Both the position numbers and the translations under genes were made by a program. From an uncultured Eubacteriales bacterium (GTDB lineage: Bacteria > Bacillota > Clostridia > Oscillospirales > Oscillospiraceae), in the NCBI GenBank assembly GCA_900544705.1, contig UQWH01000001.1, forward strand, positions 37,113-101,112: a stretch of 64,000 nt of DNA, in the 5' to 3' direction. Shown here in pieces: positions 53,747 through 60,971 of the stretch. Numbering within the stretch: the first letter of the stretch is position 1; every line of letters starts with the position of its first letter. The notes under the pieces were generated by a model. That model saw only the letters and a list, made by a program, of their open reading frames with translations, was not told the origin of the DNA and did not search any database.

Positions 53747-54620
53747 GGGTTCCCTCCGAGGGGTCGAGTGCCAGCAGCGCCTCATACAGTCGCTGCAGGT
53801 CGTCCTGACCGTAAAATTCCAGCTCGAAACGGCCCTTGCGCTTTCCGTTGACAATGCGCACTTTGCGGTCGAGGCGGCGCGTCAGGGCCTTTTCACATTC
53901 TGCTACATAATTGACGGCCGGCTGCTTCGGAGGTTCCGGCTTTTTTTCCTCGGCGGCCATGCGCTTGCACATCGCCTCGGCCTGCCGGACGGACAGACGC
54001 AGCGCCAGGATCCGCTGGGCGGCGGCCTTCTGCTTGGCCTGCGTCGGCAGGCTCAGCACCGCGCGGGCATGACCGGCGGACAGCTCGCCCTGCTCGACCA
54101 GATCGCGCACCTCCTGCGGCAGCACGAGCAGGCGCAGCGCGTTGGCAACGGCGGGACGGGACTTTCCGACACGTGCGGCGGCTTCCTCCTGCGTCAGGCC
54201 GTACTGCTCGGTCAGGACGCGGTAGCCCTCGGCCTCTTCCATGGGGTTCAGGTCCTGCCGCTGCAAGTTTTCGATCAGCGCCAGCTCCATGACGGTCTTG
54301 TCGTCGGCTTCGACGACGACGACCGGAACTTCCTTCAGGCCCGCCAGACGCGCGGCGCGCCAGCGGCGTTCTCCCGCGATGATCTGGTAGTAACCGCCGT
54401 CCATCGCGCGGACGGCAAGCGGCTGCAAAATGCCGTGCTCCGTGATGGAATCGGCCAGCGCCTGCAATTCCGCCTCGTCGAAGCGGTGCCGGGGCTGATC
54501 GGGGTTTGGCTCGACCTTCTGAAGCGGCAGGCGGGTGATCTCCTGCGAACCGGCGTCGGCGGAGAAATCGTCGATCAGCGCGCCGAGCCCGCGGCCCAGA
54601 CCGCGTTGTTTCGTACTCAT
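53736..54620 (-). CDS. parB: Chromosome partition protein ParB (Spo0J)
   Basis: 294 residues. N-terminal GLGRGLGALI peptide that stimulates ParA. CTP-binding box IIAGERRWRAARLAGL, then the helix-turn-helix LTQEEAAARVGKSRPAVANALRLL that reads parS. C-terminal dimerisation domain. The ATG overlaps the parA stop by four bases. Two perfect parS sites lie within 3 kb. Confidence 0.95.
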   Translation of the reverse strand: MSTKQRGLGRGLGALIDDFSADAGSQEITRLPLQKVEPNPDQPRHRFDEAELQALADSITEHGILQPLAVRAMDGGYYQIIAGERRWRAARLAGLKEVPVVVVEADDKTVMELALIENLQRQDLNPMEEAEGYRVLTEQYGLTQEEAAARVGKSRPAVANALRLLVLPQEVRDLVEQGELSAGHARAVLSLPTQAKQKAAAQRILALRLSVRQAEAMCKRMAAEEKKPEPPKQPAVNYVAECEKALTRRLDRKVRIVNGKRKGRFELEFYGQDDLQRLYEALLALDPSEGTHGE

Positions 54621-55381
54621 AATGCTCCCTCGTTTCTGCGGATTTCCTCTGCGACGGCGAGATAGGCCGCCGCGCCGCGGCTCGACCGGTCATAGACCGT
54701 GACGGGCAGACCGTGGCTGGGCGCCTCGGCCAGACGGACGTTGCGCGGAATGACCGACGCGAAGACCTTGCCGGGGAAGTGCCGCCGCACCTCTTCTGCC
54801 ACCTGATTGGAGAAATTCGTGCGGCCGTCGTACATCGTCAGCAGCACGCCGAACACGCTGATGCTTGGGTTCAGCCGCCGCTTGATGGCGCGCAGCGTGG
54901 ACATCAGGTCGCTCAGGCCCTCCAGCGCGAAATATTCGCACTGCACGGGGATCAGCACGCTGTCCGCCGCGCACAGGGCGTTGAGCGTCAGCAGCTCCAG
55001 AGAGGGCGGGCAGTCAATGAAGATATAGTCGTATTTGTCCTTGAGCTGCTCCAGCGCGTTTTTCAGACGGAATTCGCGCTGCTCCAGCTCGATCAGCTCC
55101 ACGCCCGCGCCCGCGAGGTCGGAGCCGGAGGGGATGACGTCGCCGAAGTCGGTGTGGACGACGGCTTTTTCCGGGGAAACCTCCCCGATGATCATCTCAT
55201 AGGCGCTGTGCGGCGCGTGTTTTTTGTCCACGCCGAGGCCCGAGGTGGCGTTTGCCTGCGGGTCAAAATCGCAGAGCAGAACGCGGGAACCGGCGGCGGC
55301 CAGCGCCGCGGTGAGGTTGACGGCGGTGGTGGTTTTCCCGACGCCGCCCTTCTGATTGACGACTGCAACGATCCTTGCCAT
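54617..55381 (-). CDS. parA: Chromosome partition ATPase ParA (Soj)
   Basis: 254 residues. Deviant Walker A QKGGVGKTTTAVNL near the N-terminus, CDFDPQANATSGLG (switch I/A') and IIDCPPSLELLTLNAL-type Walker B (here FIDCPPS). A ParA ATPase that works with ParB to segregate origins and regulates DnaA in Bacillus. AAAGGAGG precedes the start; a parS site lies 72 bases upstream. Confidence 0.95.
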   Translation of the reverse strand: MARIVAVVNQKGGVGKTTTAVNLTAALAAAGSRVLLCDFDPQANATSGLGVDKKHAPHSAYEMIIGEVSPEKAVVHTDFGDVIPSGSDLAGAGVELIELEQREFRLKNALEQLKDKYDYIFIDCPPSLELLTLNALCAADSVLIPVQCEYFALEGLSDLMSTLRAIKRRLNPSISVFGVLLTMYDGRTNFSNQVAEEVRRHFPGKVFASVIPRNVRLAEAPSHGLPVTVYDRSSRGAAAYLAVAEEIRRNEGAL

Positions 55382-55452
55382 AACGCCGCCTCCTTTTCGG
55401 GTTTTATGATAACACAGATTTTTCCCTTTTTCAACCGTTTCTGAAAAAACTG

Positions 55453-55468
55453 TGTTTCACGTGAAACA
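55453..55468. promoter_or_regulatory. parS site 1
   Basis: TGTTTCACGTGAAACA, a perfect match to the Bacillus-type ParB-binding site. It is between parA and lexA, adjoining the lexA terminator. Confidence 0.95.
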
Positions 55469-55498
55469 AAAGCGGTGAGCACCCAAGCTCGCCGCTTT
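55469..55498 (-). terminator. Terminator of lexA
   Basis: AAAGCGGTGAGC and GCTCGCCGCTTT pair; on the minus strand it is followed by TTTTGTTTC, which overlaps the parS site. Confidence 0.8.
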
Positions 55499-55511
55499 AT
55501 AAATTATATAA

Positions 55512-56084
55512 TTAATATTCGCGCACGACGGCCTTCACCCGGCCGAGGATCTGTGCCTCGCGCCCGTCGATGGGGGAATAGGCCGGATTCTCCGGCATCA
55601 GCCACACCTCGCCGCGGCTGCGGCGCAGACGCTTGACCGTCGCTTCGTCGCCCAGAAGCGCCACGACGATCTGCCCGTTGTCCGCGGTCTGCTGGGGATG
55701 CACGACGATCTTGTCGCCGTCGAGGATGCCCGCTTCGATCATGGAATCGCCGCGCACGCGCAGGACGAAGCAGCCCTCGTCGCCCTCCCAAGGGAGGTAG
55801 CCCTCGACATTTTCCTGCGCCAGAATGGGCTGACCGGCGGTGACCACACCGATGATGGGCAGACCCTTCTGCTCCTCCGGCAGGCTGATGGCGCGGTTTT
55901 TCGTGCCGTCCACGGTGATCAGCCCGGCCTTGTGCAGCTCGGAGAGATGGTAGTGCACGGAGGCGGTGGACTTGAGCCCGACGGCCTGCATGATCTCACG
56001 CACGGAGGGAGCATAGCCCTTGCGCGCGGAAAAGTCCTTGAGAAATTCCAGAATCTCGCCGCGCTTTGTACTCGTTCTGCCCAT
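55512..56084 (-). CDS. lexA: SOS repressor LexA
   Basis: 190 residues from the ATG at 56084, 6 bases after AGGAGG; the ATG at 56090 touches the site. N-terminal winged helix (SVREIMQAVGLKSTASVHYHL), then self-cleavage site Ala84-Gly85 in VVTAGQPI and catalytic Ser114 (GDSMIEAG) with Lys151 (ATVKRL). A LexA-type operator overlaps its own promoter, so it is probably autoregulated. Confidence 0.95.
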   Translation of the reverse strand: MGRTSTKRGEILEFLKDFSARKGYAPSVREIMQAVGLKSTASVHYHLSELHKAGLITVDGTKNRAISLPEEQKGLPIIGVVTAGQPILAQENVEGYLPWEGDEGCFVLRVRGDSMIEAGILDGDKIVVHPQQTADNGQIVVALLGDEATVKRLRRSRGEVWLMPENPAYSPIDGREAQILGRVKAVVREY

Positions 56085-56101
56085 ACGCATCCTCCTTTTA
56101 T

Positions 56102-56113
56102 AATCGTATGTTC
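56102..56113 (-). promoter_or_regulatory. Putative LexA operator
   Basis: GAACATACGATT on the minus strand, one mismatch from GAAC-RNRY-GTTY, directly after the -10 of the lexA promoter. Confidence 0.6.
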
Positions 56114-56142
56114 AGTATAGCACATCCTGCCGCAAAAAGCAA
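56114..56142 (-). promoter_or_regulatory. Promoter of lexA
   Basis: Minus strand TTGCTT, 17-base spacer, TATACT. The LexA box follows the -10 at once. Confidence 0.65.
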
Positions 56143-56151
56143 ACGTTTGTT

Positions 56152-57036
56152 TCAAGAATTTTTCGGGCTGCCAAAATCGGGCAGCAGCTCGGTCGTCGCG
56201 GCGGCGGGGTCCTGCGTGTAGCCGAAGTCAAGTCCGCACAGCTGCATCCATGAAACCGCGCCGTCGTATTCCTCCTGTGTCAGCCGACGGTCGAGGGGTG
56301 GCATGGCTTTCGCGCGTCCCATGGGGACGTATTGGCTCATGAGGGAGAGCATCACGGCATTTTTGGGGAAACTGGCTGCGATCCAGTCCAGCATGCGCAG
56401 GGTGTTGTCCAGATGCCCTGGCAGGACAAGGTGGCGGATCAGCACACCGCGCTGCATCTGGTCGTCCTCCATCACGACGGGACCGGTCTGGCGGTACATT
56501 TCTTCAATTGCCGCGGCTGCGACCTCAAAATAGTCCGGCGCGGCGGAGAGCTGCGCGGCGAGCTTGTTGTCCGCGTACTTCATGTCCGGCAGGTAGATGT
56601 CCACCAGCCCCTCCAGCGCGCGCAGCGTCTCCACACGCTCGTAGCCGCCGCAGTTGTAGACGACGGGAACGGGCAGCTTCGGCGTGAGCGCGGGGAGGAT
56701 GGAGGGCAGAAAGTGCGTCGGTGTGACAAGGTCGATGCTCTGCGCGCCCTCGTCGATCAGCCGTTCCAATGCTGACCGCAGTGCCTGCGGGGTCATGGGC
56801 GCTCCTCTGCCATCCCAGCTGATCGCCTGATTCTGGCAGAACACGCAGTGCAGCGTGCAGCCGCTGAAAAAGACCGCGCCCGTGCCGAAGCTCCCGGCAA
56901 TGGCCGGCTCCTCGCCGTAATGCAGCATCGTGCGCGCGACGCGCAGCTCCGCCGGCATCCGGCAGAAGCCGAGCTGTCCAGCCGTACGGTCGGCGCCGCA
57001 GCGCCGCGGGCAGAGCGTGCAGTTGCGATAATCCAT
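56152..57036 (-). CDS. Radical SAM protein, PflA-related
   Basis: 294 residues from the ATG at 57036 (TTGGAGGAA upstream). N-terminal CTLCPRRCGADR is an extra cysteine motif, followed by the radical SAM triad GCTLHCVFCQN (CxxxCxxC). TPTHFLPSI, DIYLPDMKY and RHLVLPGHLDNT complete the barrel. This matches the family of PflA-like proteins with an N-terminal Cys cluster, often annotated as putative pyruvate formate-lyase activators. The substrate is unknown, as no glycyl-radical enzyme is adjacent. It is divergent from rlmD. Confidence 0.85.
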   Translation of the reverse strand: MDYRNCTLCPRRCGADRTAGQLGFCRMPAELRVARTMLHYGEEPAIAGSFGTGAVFFSGCTLHCVFCQNQAISWDGRGAPMTPQALRSALERLIDEGAQSIDLVTPTHFLPSILPALTPKLPVPVVYNCGGYERVETLRALEGLVDIYLPDMKYADNKLAAQLSAAPDYFEVAAAAIEEMYRQTGPVVMEDDQMQRGVLIRHLVLPGHLDNTLRMLDWIAASFPKNAVMLSLMSQYVPMGRAKAMPPLDRRLTQEEYDGAVSWMQLCGLDFGYTQDPAAATTELLPDFGSPKNS

Positions 57037-57055
57037 AATTCCTCCAAAACGCCCT

Positions 57056-57083
57056 TTGCAGGGCGGATTTTCTATGATATAAT
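57056..57083 (+). promoter_or_regulatory. Promoter of rlmD
   Basis: TTGCAG, 16-base spacer, TATAAT; a parS site lies just downstream of the expected start, within the leader. Confidence 0.6.
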
Positions 57084-57100
57084 ACAGAACGAAAAAACAC

Positions 57101-57116
57101 TGTTTCACGTGAAACA
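57101..57116. promoter_or_regulatory. parS site 2
   Basis: TGTTTCACGTGAAACA, identical to site 1, in the leader of rlmD, 15 bases before its start codon. Confidence 0.95.
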
Positions 57117-57130
57117 AAGTGAGGCTGACT

Positions 57131-58756
57131 ATGCTGAAAAAGAACGAGATCTACTGCGCTGCCGTCACGGGATTCACCAGCGAGGGGCAGGGCGTTTGCC
57201 GCGTGGAGGGCTGCGCCGTGTTTGTGCCGAACGCCGCGCCGGACGAGGAATACGAGCTTCGCATCGTCCACGTCGGGAAAAACGCCGCACACGGCAGGAT
57301 CGAGAAGATTATAACGCGCTCGTCGCACCGTGTCAATCGCCTGTGCCCCTATGCCAAGCAGTGCGGCGGCTGCGATTTCTGGCATCTGGACTATGCCGCC
57401 GAGTGCGAACTCAAGGCGCAGCGCGTGGCGGATGCGCTGAACCGGCTGGGCGGGCAGCAGCTCGAGCGCGTGCAGATCACCGGGGCGAAAACCTGCGAGG
57501 GATACCGGAATAAGGCGCAGTACCCGGTCGTACCGGGAAAAAACGGGCCGGTCGCAGGTTTTTTCAAAAAGGGGACGCACGAGGTCGTCGAGATCGAACG
57601 CTGCCGCATCCAGCCCGCGTGCGCCGACGCGGCGCGGGCGGCGGTCGTGGAGTATCTGCGCAAATACAAGGTCAGCGCCTACGACGAAAAAACGCACACG
57701 GGGCTTCTGCGCCACATCTATGTCCGCCACGCCGAGGCGACAGGGCAGGTGATGGTCTGTCTGGTCGTCAACGGCGAGAGGCTCCCGCGCGAGGACGCGC
57801 TGGTTTCCCTGCTGCGGGCGCGCGTGCCGGGGCTGAAAAGCGTCGTTCTGAATGTAAATACCCGGCCGGGCAACGCGATCCTCGGGGAAAAACAGTGCAC
57901 GCTCTGGGGAGAGAATGCAATCGAGGATGTCCTGTGCGGGCTGACCTTCCGCATTTCGCCCAAGTCTTTCTATCAGATCAACCGCGCGCAGGCGGAGGTG
58001 CTCTACGGCAAGGCGCTGGACGCGGCCGGGCTGACCGGGCAGGAGCGTGTGCTCGACCTCTACTGCGGCACGGGAACGATCACGCTCTGTCTGGCGGGGC
58101 GCGCGAAAGAGACCATCGGCGTGGAGCTGGTCGAGGCGGCCATCCGCGATGCGGAGGAAAATGCCCGGAGAAACGGCATCCAAAACGCCCGGTTTTTCTG
58201 CGCCGACGCCGGACAGGCCGCGCAGAAGCTGTGCGGCGAGGGCGCGCGGCCGGACGTGATCGTTGTGGATCCGCCGCGCAAGGGGCTGTCGGCGGATGTG
58301 ATCGACGCGATCGCAAAAATGGCGCCGCTGCGGGTGGTTTACGTGTCCTGCGACCCGGCGACGCTGGCACGTGACGTGAAACTGCTGACTGCAGAGGGCT
58401 ATGCCCTCACACACGCCGAGGCAGTCGATCTCTTCCCCCGCTGCGCGCATGTGGAGACGGTATGCCAGTTAGTTCTGAGAAAACCGGCAGTACATATCAA
58501 CATTGATGTGGATGTTGAGGAACTGGTGCAGGATAAAAGAGGGGCGGCAACCTATGGTCAGATCAAGGATTACGTTCTTGAGCATAGCGGCTTGAAGGTC
58601 AGCAGTCTGTATATCGCACAGGTGAAGCAGAAGTACGGCATCATCGAGCGTGAGAATTACAACAAGACAAAGTCTGAAAACGTCAAGCAGCCCCAGTGCC
58701 CGCCGGAGAAGGAAAAGGCAATTACGGAGGCGTTGAAACATTTTGGAATGATTTGA
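57131..58756 (+). CDS. rlmD: 23S rRNA (uracil-5-)-methyltransferase RlmD with added C-terminal tail
   Basis: 541 residues from the ATG at 57131. TRAM domain (about 1-58), iron-sulfur cysteines in CPYAKQCGGC plus a later Cys (ERCRIQ), methyltransferase motif VLDLYCGTGTITLCLA, and the catalytic Cys in YVSCDPATLARD. The core ends around HVETV, about residue 442. The last 98 residues (from about KPAVHINIDVD to EALKHFGMI) are an extra module rich in Lys, Glu and Tyr, encoded by A+T-richer DNA than the core. Similar tails occur on RlmD-type and other proteins in Clostridia. Confidence 0.9.
   Translation: MLKKNEIYCAAVTGFTSEGQGVCRVEGCAVFVPNAAPDEEYELRIVHVGKNAAHGRIEKIITRSSHRVNRLCPYAKQCGGCDFWHLDYAAECELKAQRVADALNRLGGQQLERVQITGAKTCEGYRNKAQYPVVPGKNGPVAGFFKKGTHEVVEIERCRIQPACADAARAAVVEYLRKYKVSAYDEKTHTGLLRHIYVRHAEATGQVMVCLVVNGERLPREDALVSLLRARVPGLKSVVLNVNTRPGNAILGEKQCTLWGENAIEDVLCGLTFRISPKSFYQINRAQAEVLYGKALDAAGLTGQERVLDLYCGTGTITLCLAGRAKETIGVELVEAAIRDAEENARRNGIQNARFFCADAGQAAQKLCGEGARPDVIVVDPPRKGLSADVIDAIAKMAPLRVVYVSCDPATLARDVKLLTAEGYALTHAEAVDLFPRCAHVETVCQLVLRKPAVHINIDVDVEELVQDKRGAATYGQIKDYVLEHSGLKVSSLYIAQVKQKYGIIERENYNKTKSENVKQPQCPPEKEKAITEALKHFGMI
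58459..58756 (+). other. Foreign-looking 3' extension of rlmD, possible insertion junction
   Basis: Composition shifts inside the reading frame just after the HVETV codons (58448-58462): the upstream core is G+C-rich with C/G third positions, the extension uses mixed third positions. An element inserted here could have replaced the native 3' end while keeping the frame open. No integrase is visible before the window ends. Confidence 0.5.
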
Positions 58757-58772
58757 CTTCAACATAAGGAAA

Positions 58773-58812
58773 AACCGAAGCAGCACGGTAAAGGTACTGC
58801 TTCGGGTTTTTT
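58773..58812. terminator. Bidirectional terminator between rlmD and the HxlR gene
   Basis: AACCGAAGCAG and CTGCTTCGGGTT pair, followed by TTTTTT on the plus strand and GGTTTTTCC on the minus strand. The HxlR stop codon lies at its edge. Confidence 0.85.
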
Positions 58813-59143
58813 ACTGTTTGGCCTTATATGCTTCGCCCCAAGCCTGCATGGAATCCAGAATGGGCTTCAGGCTTTTACCGAGTTCCGTCAGCGAATACTC
58901 CACTCTCGGCGGTACTTCGGCGTAGACCTCACGGTGGACAAGCCCGTTTTCCTCCATCGCCCGGAGTTGGGCGGTCAAGACCTTCTGAGACACATTGCCT
59001 ACGGACTTTTTCAGTTCCCCAAACCGCTTCGTTCCCGGCATCAGGTCACGCAGAATCAGCACCTTCCACTTATCCCCGATGAGGGTCAGCGTGGTCTCCA
59101 CGGGGCAGGCGGGAAGAGTGGCTTTTGCGGTCATTTCGCTCAT
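58811..59143 (-). CDS. HxlR-family (winged helix) transcriptional regulator
   Basis: 110 residues, the standard HxlR size. CPVETTLTLIGDKWKVLILRDL is the conserved start (interrupted by its IGD turn), with the single N-terminal Cys at about residue 13 that acts as a redox or electrophile sensor in several members. The recognition helix region is NVSQKVLTAQLRAMEENGLV, then EYSLTELGKSL. GGAGGG lies upstream. It is divergent from the SnoaL lipoprotein, and two near-identical 33-bp motifs precede that gene and the next one. Confidence 0.9.
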   Translation of the reverse strand: MSEMTAKATLPACPVETTLTLIGDKWKVLILRDLMPGTKRFGELKKSVGNVSQKVLTAQLRAMEENGLVHREVYAEVPPRVEYSLTELGKSLKPILDSMQAWGEAYKAKQ

Positions 59144-59246
59144 ATTTGAATCCCTCCCATAAAAATTTTTTCAAGCGCCAAATTGCCGGAAAACCCAGGA
59201 ACGGCGCAATCGTTTCTTTCTGGTAACTACCCATTAGTTTCTATTT

Positions 59247-59279
59247 GGTAACTACGGCACAATATTGTGCTTACTTTAC
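59247..59279 (+). promoter_or_regulatory. Putative HxlR operator 1
   Basis: 33 bases beginning GGTAACTAC with the perfect palindrome GCACAATATTGTGC at 59257-59270. 27 of 33 match operator 2. An additional GGTAACTAC half lies at 59222-59230. Confidence 0.65.
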
Positions 59280-59303
59280 GAATTGGGGCTACGGCATTAT
59301 TAT
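59275..59303 (+). promoter_or_regulatory. Promoter of the SnoaL lipoprotein gene
   Basis: TTTACG, 17-base spacer, TATTAT, with the operator ending inside the -35. The same geometry is seen at 60301-60329. Confidence 0.55.
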
Positions 59304-59354
59304 AATGCCAGAGGCAAACGAAAGCAAGCCCAATTACCAAGGAGGTTACTCAAA

Positions 59355-60260
59355 ATGAAAAAAATTCTTTCCCTCACGCTGGCTCTTGCCATGATCGGCA
59401 CGGCTCTCACCGGCTGCGGCTCCAAGAACACCGCTGCCCAAACACCCGCTGAAAACACCCAGCAGACTGCACCTGTCCAGCAGGAGCAGAGCCAGACCGA
59501 AAAGGCGCTGGCGCTCATCAACACCTTTGCCACCGGCGATACAGAAACCGCCCGCAGCCTGTTGGCGGATGGCTACATCCAGCACAATCTGGCATACGGC
59601 ACCGGTGCGGACGCCTTCATCGGCTCTGTGGAGTATCTGGCCTCTGCCGAGGTCAAGACCACAGTGAATAACATCCGTGCCTTTGAGGACGGCGACAAGG
59701 TATTCTTGCAGACGCTTTACAATTTTGCCGGTGCCGGTGAGCAGGTCGCTTTCGACATCTTCCGCTTTGACGAAAACGGCAAGATCGCCGAGCATTGGGA
59801 CAATCTGGCGGCGCTGGCCGAGCCGAATCCCTCCGGTCATACCCAGACAGACGGCACGATGGAGGTCACGGATCTGGATAAGACCGAGGAAAACCGTGAG
59901 CTGGTCAAGAATTTCCTCTACGATGTCATGCAGGGCAATAATCTGGACAAGACCCCGGATTACTTTGACGGTGACAATTACATCCAGCACAACAGCGGCA
60001 TTGCCGATGGTGTGTCCGGTCTGAACGCCGCGCTGGGCGCTCTGGCGGAGCAGGGCATTTCCATGGTGTACGATGAAGTTCACATGGTTCTGGCGCAGGG
60101 CAACTTCGTCCTTGCCGTCAGCGAGGGGACCTTCGGCGGTACACCCACCAGCTACTATGACCTGTGGCGCGTGGAGAATGGCAAGATCGCCGAGCATTGG
60201 GATGTGATGGAGACCATCGCAGACCAGTCCACCTGGCAGAATCAGAACGGCAAGTTCTAA
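59355..60260 (+). CDS. Lipoprotein with two SnoaL-like domains
   Basis: 301 residues from the ATG at 59355 (AAGGAGG upstream). A lipoprotein signal ends LTGC (Cys18). Two tandem SnoaL/NTF2-like domains follow, at about 45-155 and 180-290. The repeated elements are YIQHNLAYGTG and YIQHNSGIADG, and ENGKIAEHWDNL and ENGKIAEHWDVM. SnoaL folds bind or isomerise small hydrophobic or quinone-like molecules. The protein is predicted to face outward at the membrane. It is under one of two matching HxlR-type operators. Confidence 0.85.
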   Translation: MKKILSLTLALAMIGTALTGCGSKNTAAQTPAENTQQTAPVQQEQSQTEKALALINTFATGDTETARSLLADGYIQHNLAYGTGADAFIGSVEYLASAEVKTTVNNIRAFEDGDKVFLQTLYNFAGAGEQVAFDIFRFDENGKIAEHWDNLAALAEPNPSGHTQTDGTMEVTDLDKTEENRELVKNFLYDVMQGNNLDKTPDYFDGDNYIQHNSGIADGVSGLNAALGALAEQGISMVYDEVHMVLAQGNFVLAVSEGTFGGTPTSYYDLWRVENGKIAEHWDVMETIADQSTWQNQNGKF

Positions 60261-60272
60261 TTGTTACCCGGA

Positions 60273-60305
60273 GGTAACCATACCACAATATTGTGCGTAC
60301 TTCAC
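60273..60305 (+). promoter_or_regulatory. Putative HxlR operator 2
   Basis: GGTAACCAT, then the palindrome CACAATATTGTG at 60284-60295, then GTACTTCAC. Matches operator 1 in sequence and in distance to the -35. Confidence 0.65.
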
Positions 60306-60329
60306 AAGTCGTACAAATCGCATTACAAT
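60301..60329 (+). promoter_or_regulatory. Promoter of the pyridoxamine-oxidase-like gene
   Basis: TTCACA, 17-base spacer, TACAAT, overlapping the right end of operator 2. Confidence 0.65.
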
Positions 60330-60370
60330 CAAAGCATCAAGAGAAAAAACAAATTACGGAGGTACTTATC

Positions 60371-60766
60371 ATGAACAAAGTCGTAGAATTTCTGAATGCC
60401 AACCCTGTGCAGTATCTTGCCACCGTCGGTCGTGACGGCAAGGCAAAGTGCCGCCCCTTCATGTTCGCCGGCGAACTGGACGGCAAGCTGTGGTTCTGCA
60501 CCAACAACACCAAGGACGTCTACAAGGATATGCAGGAGAACCCGGAGGTGGAGATCTCCGTTTCCAGCCCGGAATACGCATGGATCCGTCTGCACGGCAA
60601 GGCTGTGTTCGAGAACAACATGGCTGCCAAGGAAATGTGCATCCAGAACCCCATCGTGAAGGGTCAGTACGGAGAGGCTACCAACCCCATCTTTGAGGTG
60701 TTCTATCTGGATAATGTCCACGGCGTTATCGCTGACTTCTCCGGCAATCCTCCCTACGAGTTCTAA
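60371..60766 (+). CDS. Pyridoxamine 5'-phosphate oxidase-family (FMN-binding) protein
   Basis: 131 residues from the ATG at 60371 (ACGGAGGT upstream). Split-barrel FMN-binding fold: YLATVGRDGKAKCRPFMFAGE, then GKLWFCTNNTKDVYKDM and VEISVSSPEYAWIRLHGKAV, each stretch broken by a turn. Small members reduce or bind flavin-linked substrates; true PdxH is larger and has other motifs, so vitamin B6 synthesis is unlikely. It precedes an FMN riboswitch and sits under the HxlR-type operator. Confidence 0.85.
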   Translation: MNKVVEFLNANPVQYLATVGRDGKAKCRPFMFAGELDGKLWFCTNNTKDVYKDMQENPEVEISVSSPEYAWIRLHGKAVFENNMAAKEMCIQNPIVKGQYGEATNPIFEVFYLDNVHGVIADFSGNPPYEF

Positions 60767-60782
60767 GAAACTCTCAATTCGA

Positions 60783-60895
60783 CATCTTCGGGGTAAGGTG
60801 AAATTCCTGACCGGCAGTAAAGTCTGCGAAGCGCAAAAGCGCCCGATACGGTGAGATTCCGTAACCGACGGTATAGTCCGGATGAAAGAAGATAT
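60783..60895 (+). promoter_or_regulatory. FMN riboswitch (RFN element)
   Basis: The conserved core is present: the P1 strand ATCTTCGGGG, the motif GGTGAAATTCC, GACCGGCAGT, GGTGAGATTCCG, ACCGACGGTATAGTC and GGATGAAAGAAGAT closing P1. It precedes ribU. In this class FMN binding turns expression off. The adjacent hairpin (60903-60935) is the likely expression platform. Confidence 0.96.
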
Positions 60896-60902
60896 GAGGA
60901 AG

Positions 60903-60938
60903 CAGCCCCGCAGGAAAACCCGTCCTGTGGGGCTGTTT
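60903..60938 (+). terminator. Expression-platform hairpin of the FMN riboswitch
   Basis: CAGCCCCGCAGGA and TCCTGTGGGGCTG pair, then TTTC. The U-tract is short, so control may be by termination or by masking of the ribU ribosome site. Confidence 0.7.
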
Positions 60939-60971
60939 CAAATCCCAGCATATCTTTTCCAAGGAGCAATC

